In this document: positions 1-9,930 of the stretch, piece after piece
Numbering within the stretch: the first letter of the stretch is position 1
How the letters are laid out: each line of letters starts with the position of its first letter
Assembly (NCBI RefSeq): GCF_004762045.1
Contig: NZ_SJOM01000007.1
Coordinates: 611,818 to 675,817, forward strand
Reading direction: 5' to 3'
Origin: Mycobacterium sp. DL99
GTDB lineage: Bacteria; Actinomycetota; Actinomycetes; Mycobacteriales; Mycobacteriaceae
Length of the DNA stretch: 64,000 nucleotides
Position numbers and translations under genes: made by a program
The notes under the pieces: model-generated
Database searches by the model: none
Told to the model about the DNA's origin: nothing
The model's input: only the letters and a program-made list of their open reading frames with translations

Positions 1-207
1 GGCGCCGCGCCGCGGCACGAGATCCAGGAAGTCCTCGGCGGCCAGGCGCAGAAACGCCTCGTGCACGGGTGTGCGGCTGACGCCGAGCTGCGTCGCCACC
101 TCTACCTCGCTGAGCAGCTGCCCGCCTCGAAACTCACCGGAGAGGATCTGGTCCTTGGTCATCCGGTAGACGCGTTGGCTGTTGCTCGACTTCTCGTCCG
201 GGTCCAC
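1..207 (-). CDS. GntR-family transcriptional regulator, N-terminal part (cut by window edge)
   Basis: Reading the minus strand from a GTG at 207 gives 69 residues that run off the left edge. They contain a winged helix-turn-helix of the GntR type: YRMTKDQILSGEFRGG, LLSEVEVATQLGVSRTPVHEA and LVPRRGA follow the family pattern. The effector domain lies outside the window, so the subfamily (FCD/FadR, HutC or other) cannot be told. The start is uncertain: an in-frame ATG at 231 lies inside a 30-bp palindrome just upstream, and the GTG has an AAGGGG sequence about 15 bases before it. The position of the palindrome implies autoregulation. The DNA-binding call is firm; the ligand and target genes are unknown. 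Confidence 0.8.
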   Translation of the reverse strand, partial: MDPDEKSSNSQRVYRMTKDQILSGEFRGGQLLSEVEVATQLGVSRTPVHEAFLRLAAEDFLDLVPRRGA

Positions 208-221
208 GAAAGACCAGGGTA

Positions 222-251
222 CCCCTTGCATGCAAGCTTGCATGCAAGGGG
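222..251. promoter_or_regulatory. 30-bp perfect palindrome, probable GntR operator
   Basis: The 30 bases are a perfect palindrome built from two tandem copies of the 12-base palindrome CTTGCATGCAAG, capped by CCC on the left and GGG on the right. It lies directly upstream of, and possibly overlaps, the start of the GntR gene. GntR-type dimers bind short symmetric sites, so two dimers could sit side by side here. The only start immediately next to it is the regulator gene, which suggests autoregulation. Binding is inferred. Confidence 0.7.
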
Positions 252-269
252 TCTATCCAGGGGAAACGC

Positions 270-686
270 CTAGAAGGGGCTGCTGTTGGCCTGGTACTTG
301 GACGATTCCGGACGCGGTCCGAACCGGCGGATGTACTCCTCGTGCTTCCGCTGGTCCTTCTTGTACTGGATCTCGTCGACCAGGTTGGGGTCGAGGCCAT
401 GCTGCGCCAGCCGGTGCCGGCGCCAGATCTTGTTGAGCGCGAGCGCCATCAAGATGGCCCAGATGTAGATCGGCACGGTCATCTCGATGTGCACGTACAG
501 CGAGGCGGGCAGGAGCCACAGTGGCGCCAGTACGAACAGCGGCGGGATCGCCATCCGGATCAGATGCCGGCGCACCGCGCCATGGTCGGCCAGGTCATGG
601 GCCACCCATTCGCGCATGGAATCGGGCAGTCGCTTGCCGTAGCAGTAGGCGATGTACTGAAAGAAGTTGGGACGGTCCTTGGCCAT
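270..686 (-). CDS. DUF5313 family membrane protein
   Basis: A 138-residue protein starting at an ATG with AGGAG six bases upstream. It matches the actinobacterial DUF5313 family from memory: an N-terminal region rich in charged residues (MAKDRPNFFQYIAYCYGKRL), two hydrophobic segments around residues 50-67 and 70-88, then the family-typical WRRHRLAQHGLDPN and a charged tail. It is probably a small inner-membrane protein with both ends cytoplasmic. It lies 14 bases downstream of the MarR/OhrR-like gene on the same strand and is probably co-transcribed with it. The family has no known function. Confidence 0.8.
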   Translation of the reverse strand: MAKDRPNFFQYIAYCYGKRLPDSMREWVAHDLADHGAVRRHLIRMAIPPLFVLAPLWLLPASLYVHIEMTVPIYIWAILMALALNKIWRRHRLAQHGLDPNLVDEIQYKKDQRKHEEYIRRFGPRPESSKYQANSSPF

Positions 687-700
687 GGGGGCTCCTGGTG

Positions 701-1201
701 TCAATCGGTGAGTGAATTGGCCGCCAGTGCAGCCACGTTGATGCGGGTCAACACCCGATGCAGCTCTTCGAGTTCGGCGATGTCGACGCCCAGGCGCTCC
801 ACCACCGCGGGTGGGATGGCCAGTGCCCGCTCACGCAGGGCGATCCCGGCCTCGGTCAGCTCGACGTCGGTCGCGCGCTCATCGCCGGCCCGGCGGCTGC
901 GGGTCAACAGGCCCAGGGCTTCCAGTCGCTTGAGCATGGGCGAGAGCGTCGCCGAATCGAGTTGCAGCGCGGCGGCGATCTCCTTGACCGAGAGCGGGGG
1001 TGTGCCTCCCGAGACGGACCGTTGGTGATCCCACAGCGCCAGCATCACGAGGTACTGCGGGTGGGTCAGACCCAGCGGCTCGAGCAGCGGGCGATACACG
1101 GCGAGCACGGCGCGGTTGCTGACGGCCAGCGCGAAACAGACCTGCCGTTCGAGGGCCAACGGATCGGAGCTGAGCTCCGGCGCTTCGGATACTACGGACA
1201 C
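701..1201 (-). CDS. MarR-family regulator, OhrR-like peroxide sensor
   Basis: A 166-residue MarR protein. The N-terminal stretch [16 protein letters not shown] followed by [22 protein letters not shown] is the OhrR signature. Cys22 sits where OhrR proteins carry the reactive cysteine that senses organic hydroperoxides, and the Tyr of PQYLV is also kept. The winged helix covers roughly residues 70-125, with the recognition region around [16 protein letters not shown]. No ohr peroxidase gene is adjacent; an OsmC-type gene lies about 9 kb away. An inverted repeat upstream (1214-1228) is a good operator candidate. The MarR fold is certain; the peroxide-sensing role is inferred from Cys22 and the surrounding residues. 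Confidence 0.85.
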   Translation of the reverse strand: MSVVSEAPELSSDPLALERQVCFALAVSNRAVLAVYRPLLEPLGLTHPQYLVMLALWDHQRSVSGGTPPLSVKEIAAALQLDSATLSPMLKRLEALGLLTRSRRAGDERATDVELTEAGIALRERALAIPPAVVERLGVDIAELEELHRVLTRINVAALAANSLTD

Positions 1202-1213
1202 AAACTGAAAGTA

Positions 1214-1228
1214 CCCTAATAGTTAGGG
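1214..1228. promoter_or_regulatory. Inverted repeat CCCTAA-TAG-TTAGGG, candidate OhrR operator
   Basis: Perfect six-base arms separated by three bases lie 13 bases before the start of the OhrR-like gene, between it and crp. A half-site related to the second arm (ACTAAC) follows at about 1230-1235. The position fits an autoregulatory operator overlapping the promoter or leader of the MarR gene. Binding is inferred. Confidence 0.5.
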
Positions 1229-1262
1229 CACTAACAATGTCTGGGTGATCACACGCTCACGT

Positions 1263-1937
1263 TCAGTGCGCGCGTTTGGCCAATCGCTCGGCGTTGTCGA
1301 TCAGGATGCTCCGGCCCTGCACGCGGATCCAGCCGCGTTGCGCGAAGTCCGACAGCGCCTTGTTGACCGTCTCCCGCGAGGACCCCACGAGCTGGGCGAT
1401 CTCTTCCTGAGTCAGCTCGTGGTCGACGCGCAGCGCGGTGCCGTCGCGGCTGCCGAACCGTTGCGCCAGGTAGAGCAGCTGCTTGGCCACCCGGCCCGGC
1501 ACATCGGTGAAGATCAGGTCGGACAGATTGTCGTTGGTGCGGCGCAGCCGGCGGGCCAGCACGCGCAGGAGTTGTTCGGCGATCTCAGGCCGATCGGCAA
1601 TCCAGCTCCGCAACACACTGCGGCTCATCACGACCGTTTTCACCTCGGTCAGCGCGGTCACCGTCGAGGTTCGCGGACCCGGATCGAAGATGGCGAGCTC
1701 GCCGAACATGTCCGACGGGCCCATCAGCGTGATCAGGCTGTCGCGCCCGTCCACCGACTTGCGACCGATCTTCACCTTGCCGGCGGTGATGATGTACAGC
1801 GTGTCGCCGGGCTCGCCCTCGGCGAAAACCACCTCGCCGCGGCGGAAGGTCACCGGCTCCAGATGCTGGACCAGCGCAGCCACAGCATCGGGTGACACAC
1901 CCTGGAAGATGCCGGCGCGCGCCAGCACTTCGTTCAT
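1263..1937 (-). CDS. crp: cAMP receptor protein, CRP/FNR-type global regulator
   Basis: A 224-residue protein, the same length as M. tuberculosis CRP (Rv3676) and nearly collinear with it as remembered. The cyclic-nucleotide domain spans about residues 10-115. Its phosphate-binding cassette [15 protein letters not shown] places Glu80, Arg89 and Thr90 as cAMP contacts. The C-terminal helix-turn-helix is at about residues 166-198 ([21 protein letters not shown]). The ATG at 1937 was chosen because GAGGGG lies about six bases upstream and it gives the family length; an upstream in-frame start would add 13 residues. It regulates carbon, respiration and persistence genes in other mycobacteria. The upstream 170 bases hold a short repeat CCTTACAAGG (2017-2026) but no clear CRP box. 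Confidence 0.95.
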   Translation of the reverse strand: MNEVLARAGIFQGVSPDAVAALVQHLEPVTFRRGEVVFAEGEPGDTLYIITAGKVKIGRKSVDGRDSLITLMGPSDMFGELAIFDPGPRTSTVTALTEVKTVVMSRSVLRSWIADRPEIAEQLLRVLARRLRRTNDNLSDLIFTDVPGRVAKQLLYLAQRFGSRDGTALRVDHELTQEEIAQLVGSSRETVNKALSDFAQRGWIRVQGRSILIDNAERLAKRAH

Positions 1938-2112
1938 GTTTACCCCTCGATAAGTGCCGAAATCGGCTGCTCGCAACGTTTACGCAGGTCACGCTGAAAA
2001 TGCGACCGCGATTCCACCTTACAAGGAATGTGCGCTACGTCATGTGGGGCCTGTGCGGACTCCGGGTACCGGGATCGGCGTGGGTTCGGCCATCCCGTTG
2101 ATTCGATCGACA

Positions 2113-3612
2113 TCAGATGGCCGAGCAGCAGATCCGCTGGGCTTCGCTGACAGAGTCGGCCAGGGTCTGGCGCGTGTTGATCACGTGGGCGTCGGGCCAT
2201 TCGGCGCCGCCGGCGGCCAGCCCGTCCGCGATCTGTGGTGTGGCATCTGAGTTGGTGACCTGCCGTTGCACGATGCGTTCCTTGGCTTCGTCGATGGGCA
2301 CCGTGCAGGCCAATTCCACTGTGGGGCAGTGCTGTTCGGCCGCTACCTGCCGCGCGCGTCGGCGGAGATCCGGATCGCGCCAGGTGCCGTCGAGGATCAC
2401 CGATCTGCCCCCGGCCAGAGCCTGCTGGGCCCGCTGAAGTACGGCGTCGTAGACGGCGGCGACGTTGTCGCTGCTGTAGAGGCCCTCGTTCAAGATGCCC
2501 GCAGCGCCGCCGAGCAGGCCATCCGCCTGCAATTGGCGGCGCACATCGTCGGTGGAGATGACCTGCGCGGACAGCTGTTGAGCGAGCGCGTGCGCGAGTG
2601 TCGTCTTTCCGGTGCCCGGACCGCCGCCGACGAGGATCAGTCGCACCGCCCCCTTACGGAGGTGATCGAGAGCAATGTCGAGATGATGCCGCGCGTCGGT
2701 GGCGGCGCTCTCGTTGCCCTGATCGATTCTGATGCAGTCGACCTTGGCGCGGACCCCGGCGCGGTAGGCGATGTAGAAGTCCACCAGCGCGGTCGGTGCG
2801 GTGTCCCCGGAGATCCGTCGGTACTCAGCGATGAAGAAGTCGGCCAGGTCGTTGCGACCCAGGAATTCCAGGTCCATCGCCAGGAATGCCACGTCGTCCG
2901 TGCAATCGACGTGGCGCAGCCCGTCATCGAACTCAAGACAGTCAAGGATCGCCGGACCGTCCGGCATGCAGAATATGTCGCCGGTCAGCAGGTCGCCGTG
3001 GCCGTCGATGATTCGGCGATCGCTGATCCGGTCGGCGAACAACGCGTCGCGGCCGTCGATGAACTGCTCAACCAGCCGGCTGACCTCGGCCAGCGATTCC
3101 GCGGGCAGTGTGGTTCCTTCGTATCGGCGCAGTTCGGCGAGGTTGTCCCGCCAACGGCGGGTAATCGCGGGAATCTTGGCAGCGGTATCGATGTCTTCTG
3201 ACCGATCAGCCTTGGCATGGAAGCGCGCTATGGCTTGGGCGATCGCCGACAGATGCTGTAGCGCGGGCTCGCCACCGACAACGATCGACGTCAGCCGGCG
3301 CGCGTCGGGGTATCTCCGCATCACGATCACCGGCTCAGGTGGGCCGCCCTGTGGGTCGGTGAAGTGGGCAACCCCGAGGTAACTGTCCGGCGCCAATCGC
3401 TGGTTCAGAAAAACCTCACGGAGGCACACCTCATCGCGGCGCTCGACCGAGCGGAAATCGAGAAAGTCCGTGACGACGGGCTTTTTGACTTTGTAAGCCC
3501 TGTCGCCGACCAAGGCGACGATCCCGGTGTGTGTCTCGTGAATCTCCGCTGCGACGCTGCCGGCCGCGGACTCAGCGGTCTGCGACGAAGTCGGCAAAGC
3601 TGATGTGTCCAT
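2113..3612 (-). CDS. Aminoglycoside phosphotransferase-like domain fused to P-loop kinase (Rv2004c type)
   Basis: A 499-residue two-domain protein. The first ~310 residues resemble the APH/choline-kinase fold: KVKKPVVTDFLDF in the nucleotide-binding lobe and a Brenner-type motif GHGDLLTGD near His205-Asp207. The second part begins with a Walker A motif GGGPGTGKTT (Lys336) and reads like a gluconate-kinase or zeta-toxin-like P-loop kinase, with STDDVR and ILDGTWRDPDLR. The arrangement and length match M. tuberculosis Rv2004c, a DosR-regulated dormancy protein. The substrate is unknown. I found no DosR-type palindrome upstream, so dormancy control cannot be claimed here. The ATG start is preceded by only a weak ribosome site. 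Confidence 0.8.
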   Translation of the reverse strand: MDTSALPTSSQTAESAAGSVAAEIHETHTGIVALVGDRAYKVKKPVVTDFLDFRSVERRDEVCLREVFLNQRLAPDSYLGVAHFTDPQGGPPEPVIVMRRYPDARRLTSIVVGGEPALQHLSAIAQAIARFHAKADRSEDIDTAAKIPAITRRWRDNLAELRRYEGTTLPAESLAEVSRLVEQFIDGRDALFADRISDRRIIDGHGDLLTGDIFCMPDGPAILDCLEFDDGLRHVDCTDDVAFLAMDLEFLGRNDLADFFIAEYRRISGDTAPTALVDFYIAYRAGVRAKVDCIRIDQGNESAATDARHHLDIALDHLRKGAVRLILVGGGPGTGKTTLAHALAQQLSAQVISTDDVRRQLQADGLLGGAAGILNEGLYSSDNVAAVYDAVLQRAQQALAGGRSVILDGTWRDPDLRRRARQVAAEQHCPTVELACTVPIDEAKERIVQRQVTNSDATPQIADGLAAGGAEWPDAHVINTRQTLADSVSEAQRICCSAI

Positions 3613-3708
3613 AACCCATGTTCACTCAACGCGGGCATGTCTCGGTAGTGCCGTTCGACCCTATCCGGCGTCCGGGAACCGTGGCACGGCGCACGCTGTC
3701 CAATGCAT

Positions 3709-3727
3709 GCCATGTGAGTCACATTGC
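3709..3727. promoter_or_regulatory. Imperfect inverted repeat around ATGTGA-G-TCACAT
   Basis: Perfect six-base arms around one base (3712-3724), extended by GC pairs after one mismatch. It lies in the 253-base divergent gap between the Rv2004c-like gene and ctaD. The half-site TGTGA is that of CRP, but the arms are one base apart instead of six, so it is not a standard CRP box. It may be the site of another dimeric regulator. The function is open. Confidence 0.35.
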
Positions 3728-3853
3728 AGCACAGCTGATCTTGGGAGATTCCAAACAACTCGGCGGGTCTGAGGTTGAGGACTAATGGCCCTTCTCCTGA
3801 CTGCGCGAACACGCCAGTGTTCTCGGAGCGAACATGCTCACGCAGGGGGATAG

Positions 3854-5590
<1,737 letters not shown>

Positions 5591-5623
5591 CGAGAGTCCT
5601 CGGATGAGTTCACCGAAAAGCCG

Positions 5624-5662
5624 CGTGCCCCGCCTCCTCCCATCCCCCTGAGGCGGGGCACG
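5624..5662. terminator. Hairpin terminator after ctaD
   Basis: A perfect 13-base-pair stem (CGTGCCCCGCCTC with its complement) and a 13-base loop, starting 33 bases past the ctaD stop. No T-tract follows, which is common for mycobacterial intrinsic terminators. Confidence 0.75.
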
Positions 5663-5703
5663 CCCCAGACCGTCGGACACCACTGCGAGCGGGGGTACTC
5701 GAG

Positions 5704-5961
5704 TTGTCATCCTTGGAATGGCGAGCACTTGGAAACTGCCGCGACGTCGACCCGTTGGTGTTCTTCGGCCCCGACCGCGAAAGGGCGAAGGCGCGAGAAC
5801 AGCGTGTATTCAGGGCCAAGGCGATATGCCGTACCTGCCCTGTGAAACGCGCGTGCCGCGAGCAATCCCTGAGATTCCCTGAACAACACGGGATCTGGGG
5901 CGGGCTGACAGCCGATGAGCGCAGTGACGCGATGCAGTCACCCGAAAGGACAGAACCGTGA
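5704..5961 (+). CDS. WhiB-family iron-sulfur regulator
   Basis: An 85-residue Wbl protein. Cys12 and the CRTCPVKRAC cluster (Cys42, Cys45, Cys51) supply the four ligands of the [4Fe-4S] centre. The family motif GIWGG follows near residue 64 and DPLVFFGP matches the conserved N-terminal part. These proteins bind the primary sigma factor or DNA and respond to oxygen, NO or redox state. A TTG start is used, with a G-rich ribosome site upstream. It is separated from ctaD by a terminator, so it has its own promoter. Which WhiB subgroup it belongs to cannot be decided by eye; it lacks the extra basic tail of WhiB7. Confidence 0.9.
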   Translation: MSSLEWRALGNCRDVDPLVFFGPDRERAKAREQRVFRAKAICRTCPVKRACREQSLRFPEQHGIWGGLTADERSDAMQSPERTEP

Positions 5962-5988
5962 ACGACGGCGTCGCATGCAAACCCCGGA

Positions 5989-6651
5989 TCACTGGGGAGA
6001 GACCAGCCCGGTGTCGTATGCGTGGATGATCGCGGCGGCGCGGTCACGCAGGTCGAGCTTGATGAAGATGTGGCCGATGTGGCTCTTGACGGTGAGTCCG
6101 GAAATGCTGAGTTCATCGGCGATCTCGGCGTTGGAATGCCCTTTGGCGATCAGCGTCAGCACATCGAGCTCTCGGGCCGTGAGGTCACCGACGGCGACCG
6201 CACGACGCGGCGCTGCCGACTTGCGGTAGGTGGTGAGCACCCGTGAGGTCACCGCCGGGTCGAGATAGCTGTCGCCCTGCGCCACCGCGCGCACGGCCCG
6301 GATCAGCTCCTCGGCCGAGGAATCCTTGAGCACGAACCCGCTGGCGCCCGCGCGCAGCGCACCCGAGAGCAACTCGTCGTCGTTGAATGTGGTCAGTGCC
6401 AGCACCGGAGGCCCGTCCACCGCAGTTACCTGACGGGTGGCCTCGATCCCGTCGACCCGCTTCATTCGGAGGTCCATCACCACCACATCGGGGCGGTACC
6501 GGGTGACGGCGTCGGGCACCTCATCGCCGTCGGCGCATTCGGCGACGATCGTGAAGCCGTCCTTGCGTCGCAGAATCCGTCGCAGCCCGGAACGCACCAG
6601 ATCCTGATCGTCGACCAGGAGGACGGCGACCTCGGCTATGGCGTTGGTCAT
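5989..6651 (-). CDS. NarL/LuxR-type response regulator
   Basis: 220 residues. The receiver domain (about 8-125) carries the acidic pair DD14-15, the phospho-acceptor Asp60 in VVVMDLRM, Thr in ALTTFN and Lys in FVLKDSS. A LuxR-type helix-turn-helix follows at about 155-210 (LTARELDVLTLIAKGHSNAEIADELSISGLTVKSHIGHI). The ATG at 6651 overlaps the end of the histidine kinase gene by four bases, so the two are translationally coupled partners. A longer upstream open frame exists but reads as kinase out of frame. Confidence 0.93.
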   Translation of the reverse strand: MTNAIAEVAVLLVDDQDLVRSGLRRILRRKDGFTIVAECADGDEVPDAVTRYRPDVVVMDLRMKRVDGIEATRQVTAVDGPPVLALTTFNDDELLSGALRAGASGFVLKDSSAEELIRAVRAVAQGDSYLDPAVTSRVLTTYRKSAAPRRAVAVGDLTARELDVLTLIAKGHSNAEIADELSISGLTVKSHIGHIFIKLDLRDRAAAIIHAYDTGLVSPQ

Positions 6652-7889
6652 GACACCACGGGGCACCATCGGGGTGCCCGGTCGGTGTCTTCCAACGGAA
6701 TATTCGTGCGGACCGACCATCGGTCGTCGGCCGGGCCGACGCTGATGATCCCGCCGAGCAGTTCGACGCGTTGCCGCATGCCGCTCACGCCGCGGCCCTC
6801 GGCGCGCCGGCCGCTCCGGCCCGCCAGCGCGGCGACCGGAAGTCGGTTGTCGATCGTCAATGTCGCCGATGTCCTGGAAATCCTCAGTAACACAGTTGAT
6901 TCTGCGTCGGGCGCGTGTTTGGCGATGTTCGCCAAGGACTCCTGGGCGATGCGGTACAGCGCCAAACCCACCGCCGCTGAGACGACATCGGTGCGGCCAC
7001 TGGCATCGAAGTGCACGTTCAGCCCGGCGCGGACGAAATCGTCCACCAGGCAACTGATGTCGTCGACTCCTGGTTCGGGAGCCGTGCTCATCGGGGCGCC
7101 GTCGAGTAGTCCGACCGTGCGCCGGATGTCGGCCATGGCCTGACGGCCCAGCCGTTCGGCCTGCTCCAGTGCCTCGACGGCGTCGTCGACGTCGCGGTCC
7201 TGCTGCAGTCCGCGGCGCGCCCCGGTCACGTGCAGCAGGGTCACGCTCAGCGAATGCGCGATCACGTCGTGCACCTCGCGGGCGATACGCCGCCGCTCAT
7301 CGGCTGCGGCGTGGAGTGCCTGCGCGGCCTGTGCCTCCTGTTGCTGACGCATGAGTTGCTGCTGGGTGTGCACGAGATAGCCCACCAGCCAACCCATCCC
7401 GAGGATCCCCACATACAACGGCAGGGCGTCGAGCCGGTGTTGCGAGGCGGCGGTCAGCAGCAGTGCGGCCGCGGTCAGCGACGCCAGGAATCCACCCCAC
7501 ACCCCGGCCAGCGAGGCGACCTCGCCGACCATCAGCACCGCGATCAGCGGGGCGAAATCATTGGCGATGGGTGTGGCCGTCGCGAACAGCAGCACCGCGG
7601 TCGCGGTGGTCCAGGTCGCCCAGACGATCGGAGCCTTGAAATCGACGCCGGACAGGTAGAACAACGCGAAGGGGGCAACGCAGACGACGAGCGCGAGCAG
7701 GCCCGCCGGAAGGTCGGCCGTGGGGCGCTGCAACACGGCCACCGCGCCGGCACCGATCACCGTGGCGTCGAACGCCAACACGAAGGCCCAGTTGTAGCCC
7801 ACCGGGAGGGCGTACCCCCGCCGGCGCACGTGCGCACGGATGCCGCGCGCGATGGTGCCGAGCATGTTCCGATCGTAGAAGGTGAGCAT
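6648..7889 (-). CDS. Membrane sensor histidine kinase, HisKA_3 (NarL-partner) type
   Basis: 413 residues from an ATG with GGAGG upstream. About five hydrophobic segments (residues 30-175) form the membrane sensor without a large extracellular domain. A coiled linker rich in Gln and Ala leads to the dimerisation motif ERRRIAREVHDVIAHSL, with the phosphorylated His207. The ATPase domain is seen in YRIAQESLANIAKHA (N box) and the glycine-rich GRGVSGMRQRVELLGG. The signal is unknown. A further in-frame ATG at 7940 would add 17 residues containing a short repeat. Confidence 0.92.
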   Translation of the reverse strand: MLTFYDRNMLGTIARGIRAHVRRRGYALPVGYNWAFVLAFDATVIGAGAVAVLQRPTADLPAGLLALVVCVAPFALFYLSGVDFKAPIVWATWTTATAVLLFATATPIANDFAPLIAVLMVGEVASLAGVWGGFLASLTAAALLLTAASQHRLDALPLYVGILGMGWLVGYLVHTQQQLMRQQQEAQAAQALHAAADERRRIAREVHDVIAHSLSVTLLHVTGARRGLQQDRDVDDAVEALEQAERLGRQAMADIRRTVGLLDGAPMSTAPEPGVDDISCLVDDFVRAGLNVHFDASGRTDVVSAAVGLALYRIAQESLANIAKHAPDAESTVLLRISRTSATLTIDNRLPVAALAGRSGRRAEGRGVSGMRQRVELLGGIISVGPADDRWSVRTNIPLEDTDRAPRWCPVVS

Positions 7890-7906
7890 GCCGCCGCGCC
7901 TCCTAC

Positions 7907-7934
7907 TGGGGTCGGATTTTCTGGGGTCGGATTT
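7907..7934. repeat. Two 13-base direct repeats, period 15
   Basis: TGGGGTCGGATTT occurs at 7907-7919 and again at 7922-7934, in the junction between a small upstream gene and the histidine kinase start. If the longer kinase start were used it would encode a doubled KSDP motif. It is either a small duplication or a direct-repeat regulatory site. Confidence 0.5.
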
Positions 7935-7940
7935 CAGCAC

Positions 7941-8228
7941 TCAGAGTCGCCACATCTCGCGTGCCATCGCGGCGTCTTCGACGAAGCCTTCCCGCAGCGG
8001 CGGGTAGTACGGCTGCTGGAGGTCGGGTCGGGGCACGGTGGCCAGTGCCGCGCGCACCGCGGCCAGGGCGCGCCGCCAGCGGCCGCCCTCCCGACGATAC
8101 GGGCCGACCGGGATCGCTGGGGTTGTCGCCGGCGGGGCGAAAACGGCGTCTTTCGCCGTCCATCCACGGGCGACACCTGTCATGGAATTCGCTATCGAGA
8201 TAGCTGGGGAACGCTGTGCTCGTGTCAT
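7941..8228 (-). CDS. Small hypothetical protein upstream of the two-component pair
   Basis: A 95-residue product I do not recognise. It starts at an ATG with GAGG four bases upstream and ends 51 bases before the kinase start on the same strand, so it may head that operon. It is basic and proline-rich in the middle (DAVFAPPATTPAIPVGPYRREGGRW), with a C-terminal part YYPPLREGFVEDAAMAREMW. No membrane segment or signal peptide is visible. Base composition matches coding DNA of the neighbours. It is likely real, but the function is unknown. Confidence 0.55.
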   Translation of the reverse strand: MTRAQRSPAISIANSMTGVARGWTAKDAVFAPPATTPAIPVGPYRREGGRWRRALAAVRAALATVPRPDLQQPYYPPLREGFVEDAAMAREMWRL

Positions 8229-8354
8229 GCCTCGACGCTATGAAGAATGCAGGTCAGCCCGCATCGCGCTGCCGGCCGATCTTGACCTACGACCGTAGTA
8301 GGAGATCTGCACCGACCACAGGACGATCAGGCCGCAAGTGATTACGCTCGTGCT

Positions 8355-9020
8355 GTGGTCCCGAGTTCGACCCGCAGACGTGGTCCGCGGCGTGACGTCG
8401 ACACCCGCGCATTGATCATCGACACCGCCGAGCGAATGTTCGCCGAGACGTCGATCGGCGCGGTGGCGTCGCGCGCGGTGGCCCGCGAGGCCGGCGTGGC
8501 CAGTCGCGCAGTGGCCTACCATTTCCCCGCCAAGCGGGACCTGGTGCTGGAGGTGGCCCGGCGGCGCGCCCTGACCGTGTTCGATGCTGTCGTCCAGGAA
8601 CTCGTGCGGGTGGCTCAGTCGGGGAACGAGATTGGTGTCTACGACGTCGTGGAGGCGCTGATCGCGCCCTACGTCAGGCTGCTCGACGAGGATCCGGTTG
8701 GCGGATTGCGCTGGCTCAAGGTGATGAATCAGCTGGCCTTGGATGAAGACCAGATCTGGCTCGACCAGTTGGCGGGGGCGCCGAGTCTGCCGGAGTTGTT
8801 CTTTGCCGCGGCAGGTCGTGCGGTGCCGGACATTCAGACCAGAGAAGGTCAGCAGCGCAGCACAATTGCCATCTTTTCGATGATCGGTGCGCTCGCCAGT
8901 TCTGATCTGGCCCTTTACGGACGCCCCCTCGGGCCCGGCGGCCTCGACCGGGGTTGGGTCGCCCAGCTCGTCCGGTTCACGGGCGGCGGTTTGCGCGGCG
9001 ACGAGGCCCTGCTCGACTAG
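8355..9020 (+). CDS. TetR-family transcriptional regulator
   Basis: 221 residues from a GTG. The N-terminal helix-turn-helix reads RALIIDTAERMFAETSIGAVASRAVAREAGVASRAVAYHFPAKRDLV, a clear TetR DNA-binding domain at residues 18-64. The ligand-binding part is helical and not assignable to a subfamily. It lies 9 bases upstream of a LysR gene on the same strand, a possible operon. The 126-base region upstream, shared with the divergent small gene at 7941-8228, contains CTACG-AC-CGTAG (8287-8298) and overlapping CCTAC/GTAGG arms that could be its operator. Confidence 0.85.
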   Translation: MVPSSTRRRGPRRDVDTRALIIDTAERMFAETSIGAVASRAVAREAGVASRAVAYHFPAKRDLVLEVARRRALTVFDAVVQELVRVAQSGNEIGVYDVVEALIAPYVRLLDEDPVGGLRWLKVMNQLALDEDQIWLDQLAGAPSLPELFFAAAGRAVPDIQTREGQQRSTIAIFSMIGALASSDLALYGRPLGPGGLDRGWVAQLVRFTGGGLRGDEALLD

Positions 9021-9029
9021 GATCGTTGC

Positions 9030-9896
9030 GTGCAGATCGACGGCCAGCAGCTCGCTGCCTTCGCCGCGGTGGTCGAGCTGGGGAGCTTCGACGCGGCCGC
9101 GCAGCGTCTGCATGTGACCCCGTCGGCGATCAGCCAGCGCATCAAGGCGCTGGAGCAACGTGTCGGCCAGGTGCTCGTGGTCCGCGAAAAACCCTGCACA
9201 GCAACAGCTGCCGGTATTCCACTGCTGAGGCTGGCGGCTCAGACGGCACTGTTGGAATCCGAGACGCTTGCGGAGATGGGTGGCGGCTCAGCGCACCGCA
9301 CCAGGATCGCGCTGGCGGTCAATGCCGATTCGATGGCGACCTGGTTCACCGGCGTATTCGCCCAGGCCGCCGAGTTCTTGTTCGACATCAGGATCGAGGA
9401 TCAAGACCTCTCGGCGCGGCTGCTGCGTGAAGGCGTGGTGATGGGAGCGGTGACCACCGAGCGGCGCCCGGTCCCGGGTTGCCGAGTGCACCCGTTGGGG
9501 GCGATGCGCTACGTGCCGGTGGCCAGCGCGGAGTACGTGCAGAACTACCTGCCCGACGGATTCACCTGCGACGCCGCGGAGGCGGCGCCCTCGCTGTCCT
9601 GGAACCGCGATGACGCGCTGCAGGATCAATTGGTGCGCAAGGCGTTCCGCAAGGATGTCCTCAGGCCTATCCATTACATCCCGACCGCCGAGGGATTCGG
9701 CGCCGCGGTGCGGGCCGGGTTGGGCTGGGGGATGTACCCCGAGGAACTGGTCGACGACGACTTCGTCCGCATCACCGAGCAACACCTGGACGTGCCGTTG
9801 TACTGGCAGTGCTGGAAGCTCGACAGCCGCACCGTCGAGGCCATCACGGCTGCGGTTCGCGGTGCGGCGGGGGCCCTGCGCGGACGGGCCGGTTGA
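9030..9896 (+). CDS. LysR-family regulator, ArgP/LysG type
   Basis: 288 residues. The N-terminal winged helix (MQIDGQQLAAFAAVVELGSFDAAAQRLHVTPSAISQRIKALEQRVGQVLVVRE) is typical of ArgP/LysG/IciA proteins, which control arginine or lysine exporters of the LysE type. The effector domain follows, with FGAAVRAGLGWGMYPE near the C-terminus. The expected divergent lysE gene is not adjacent: a TetR gene precedes it and an OsmC gene follows. The target is therefore uncertain. GTG start 9 bases after the TetR stop. Confidence 0.85.
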   Translation: MQIDGQQLAAFAAVVELGSFDAAAQRLHVTPSAISQRIKALEQRVGQVLVVREKPCTATAAGIPLLRLAAQTALLESETLAEMGGGSAHRTRIALAVNADSMATWFTGVFAQAAEFLFDIRIEDQDLSARLLREGVVMGAVTTERRPVPGCRVHPLGAMRYVPVASAEYVQNYLPDGFTCDAAEAAPSLSWNRDDALQDQLVRKAFRKDVLRPIHYIPTAEGFGAAVRAGLGWGMYPEELVDDDFVRITEQHLDVPLYWQCWKLDSRTVEAITAAVRGAAGALRGRAG

Positions 9897-9930
9897 GGTT
9901 GGCGCGAATTCAACGGAGTGAGAGGTGGCG

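Noticed and set aside
2029..2044. Possible CRP box upstream of crp (TGTGC-N6-TCATG)
   Set aside because: Three of ten conserved positions differ from TGTGA-N6-TCACA, so it is no better than chance in this composition.
5650..5700. Short frame between ctaD and whiB
   Set aside because: It spans the terminator hairpin and has no plausible protein features.
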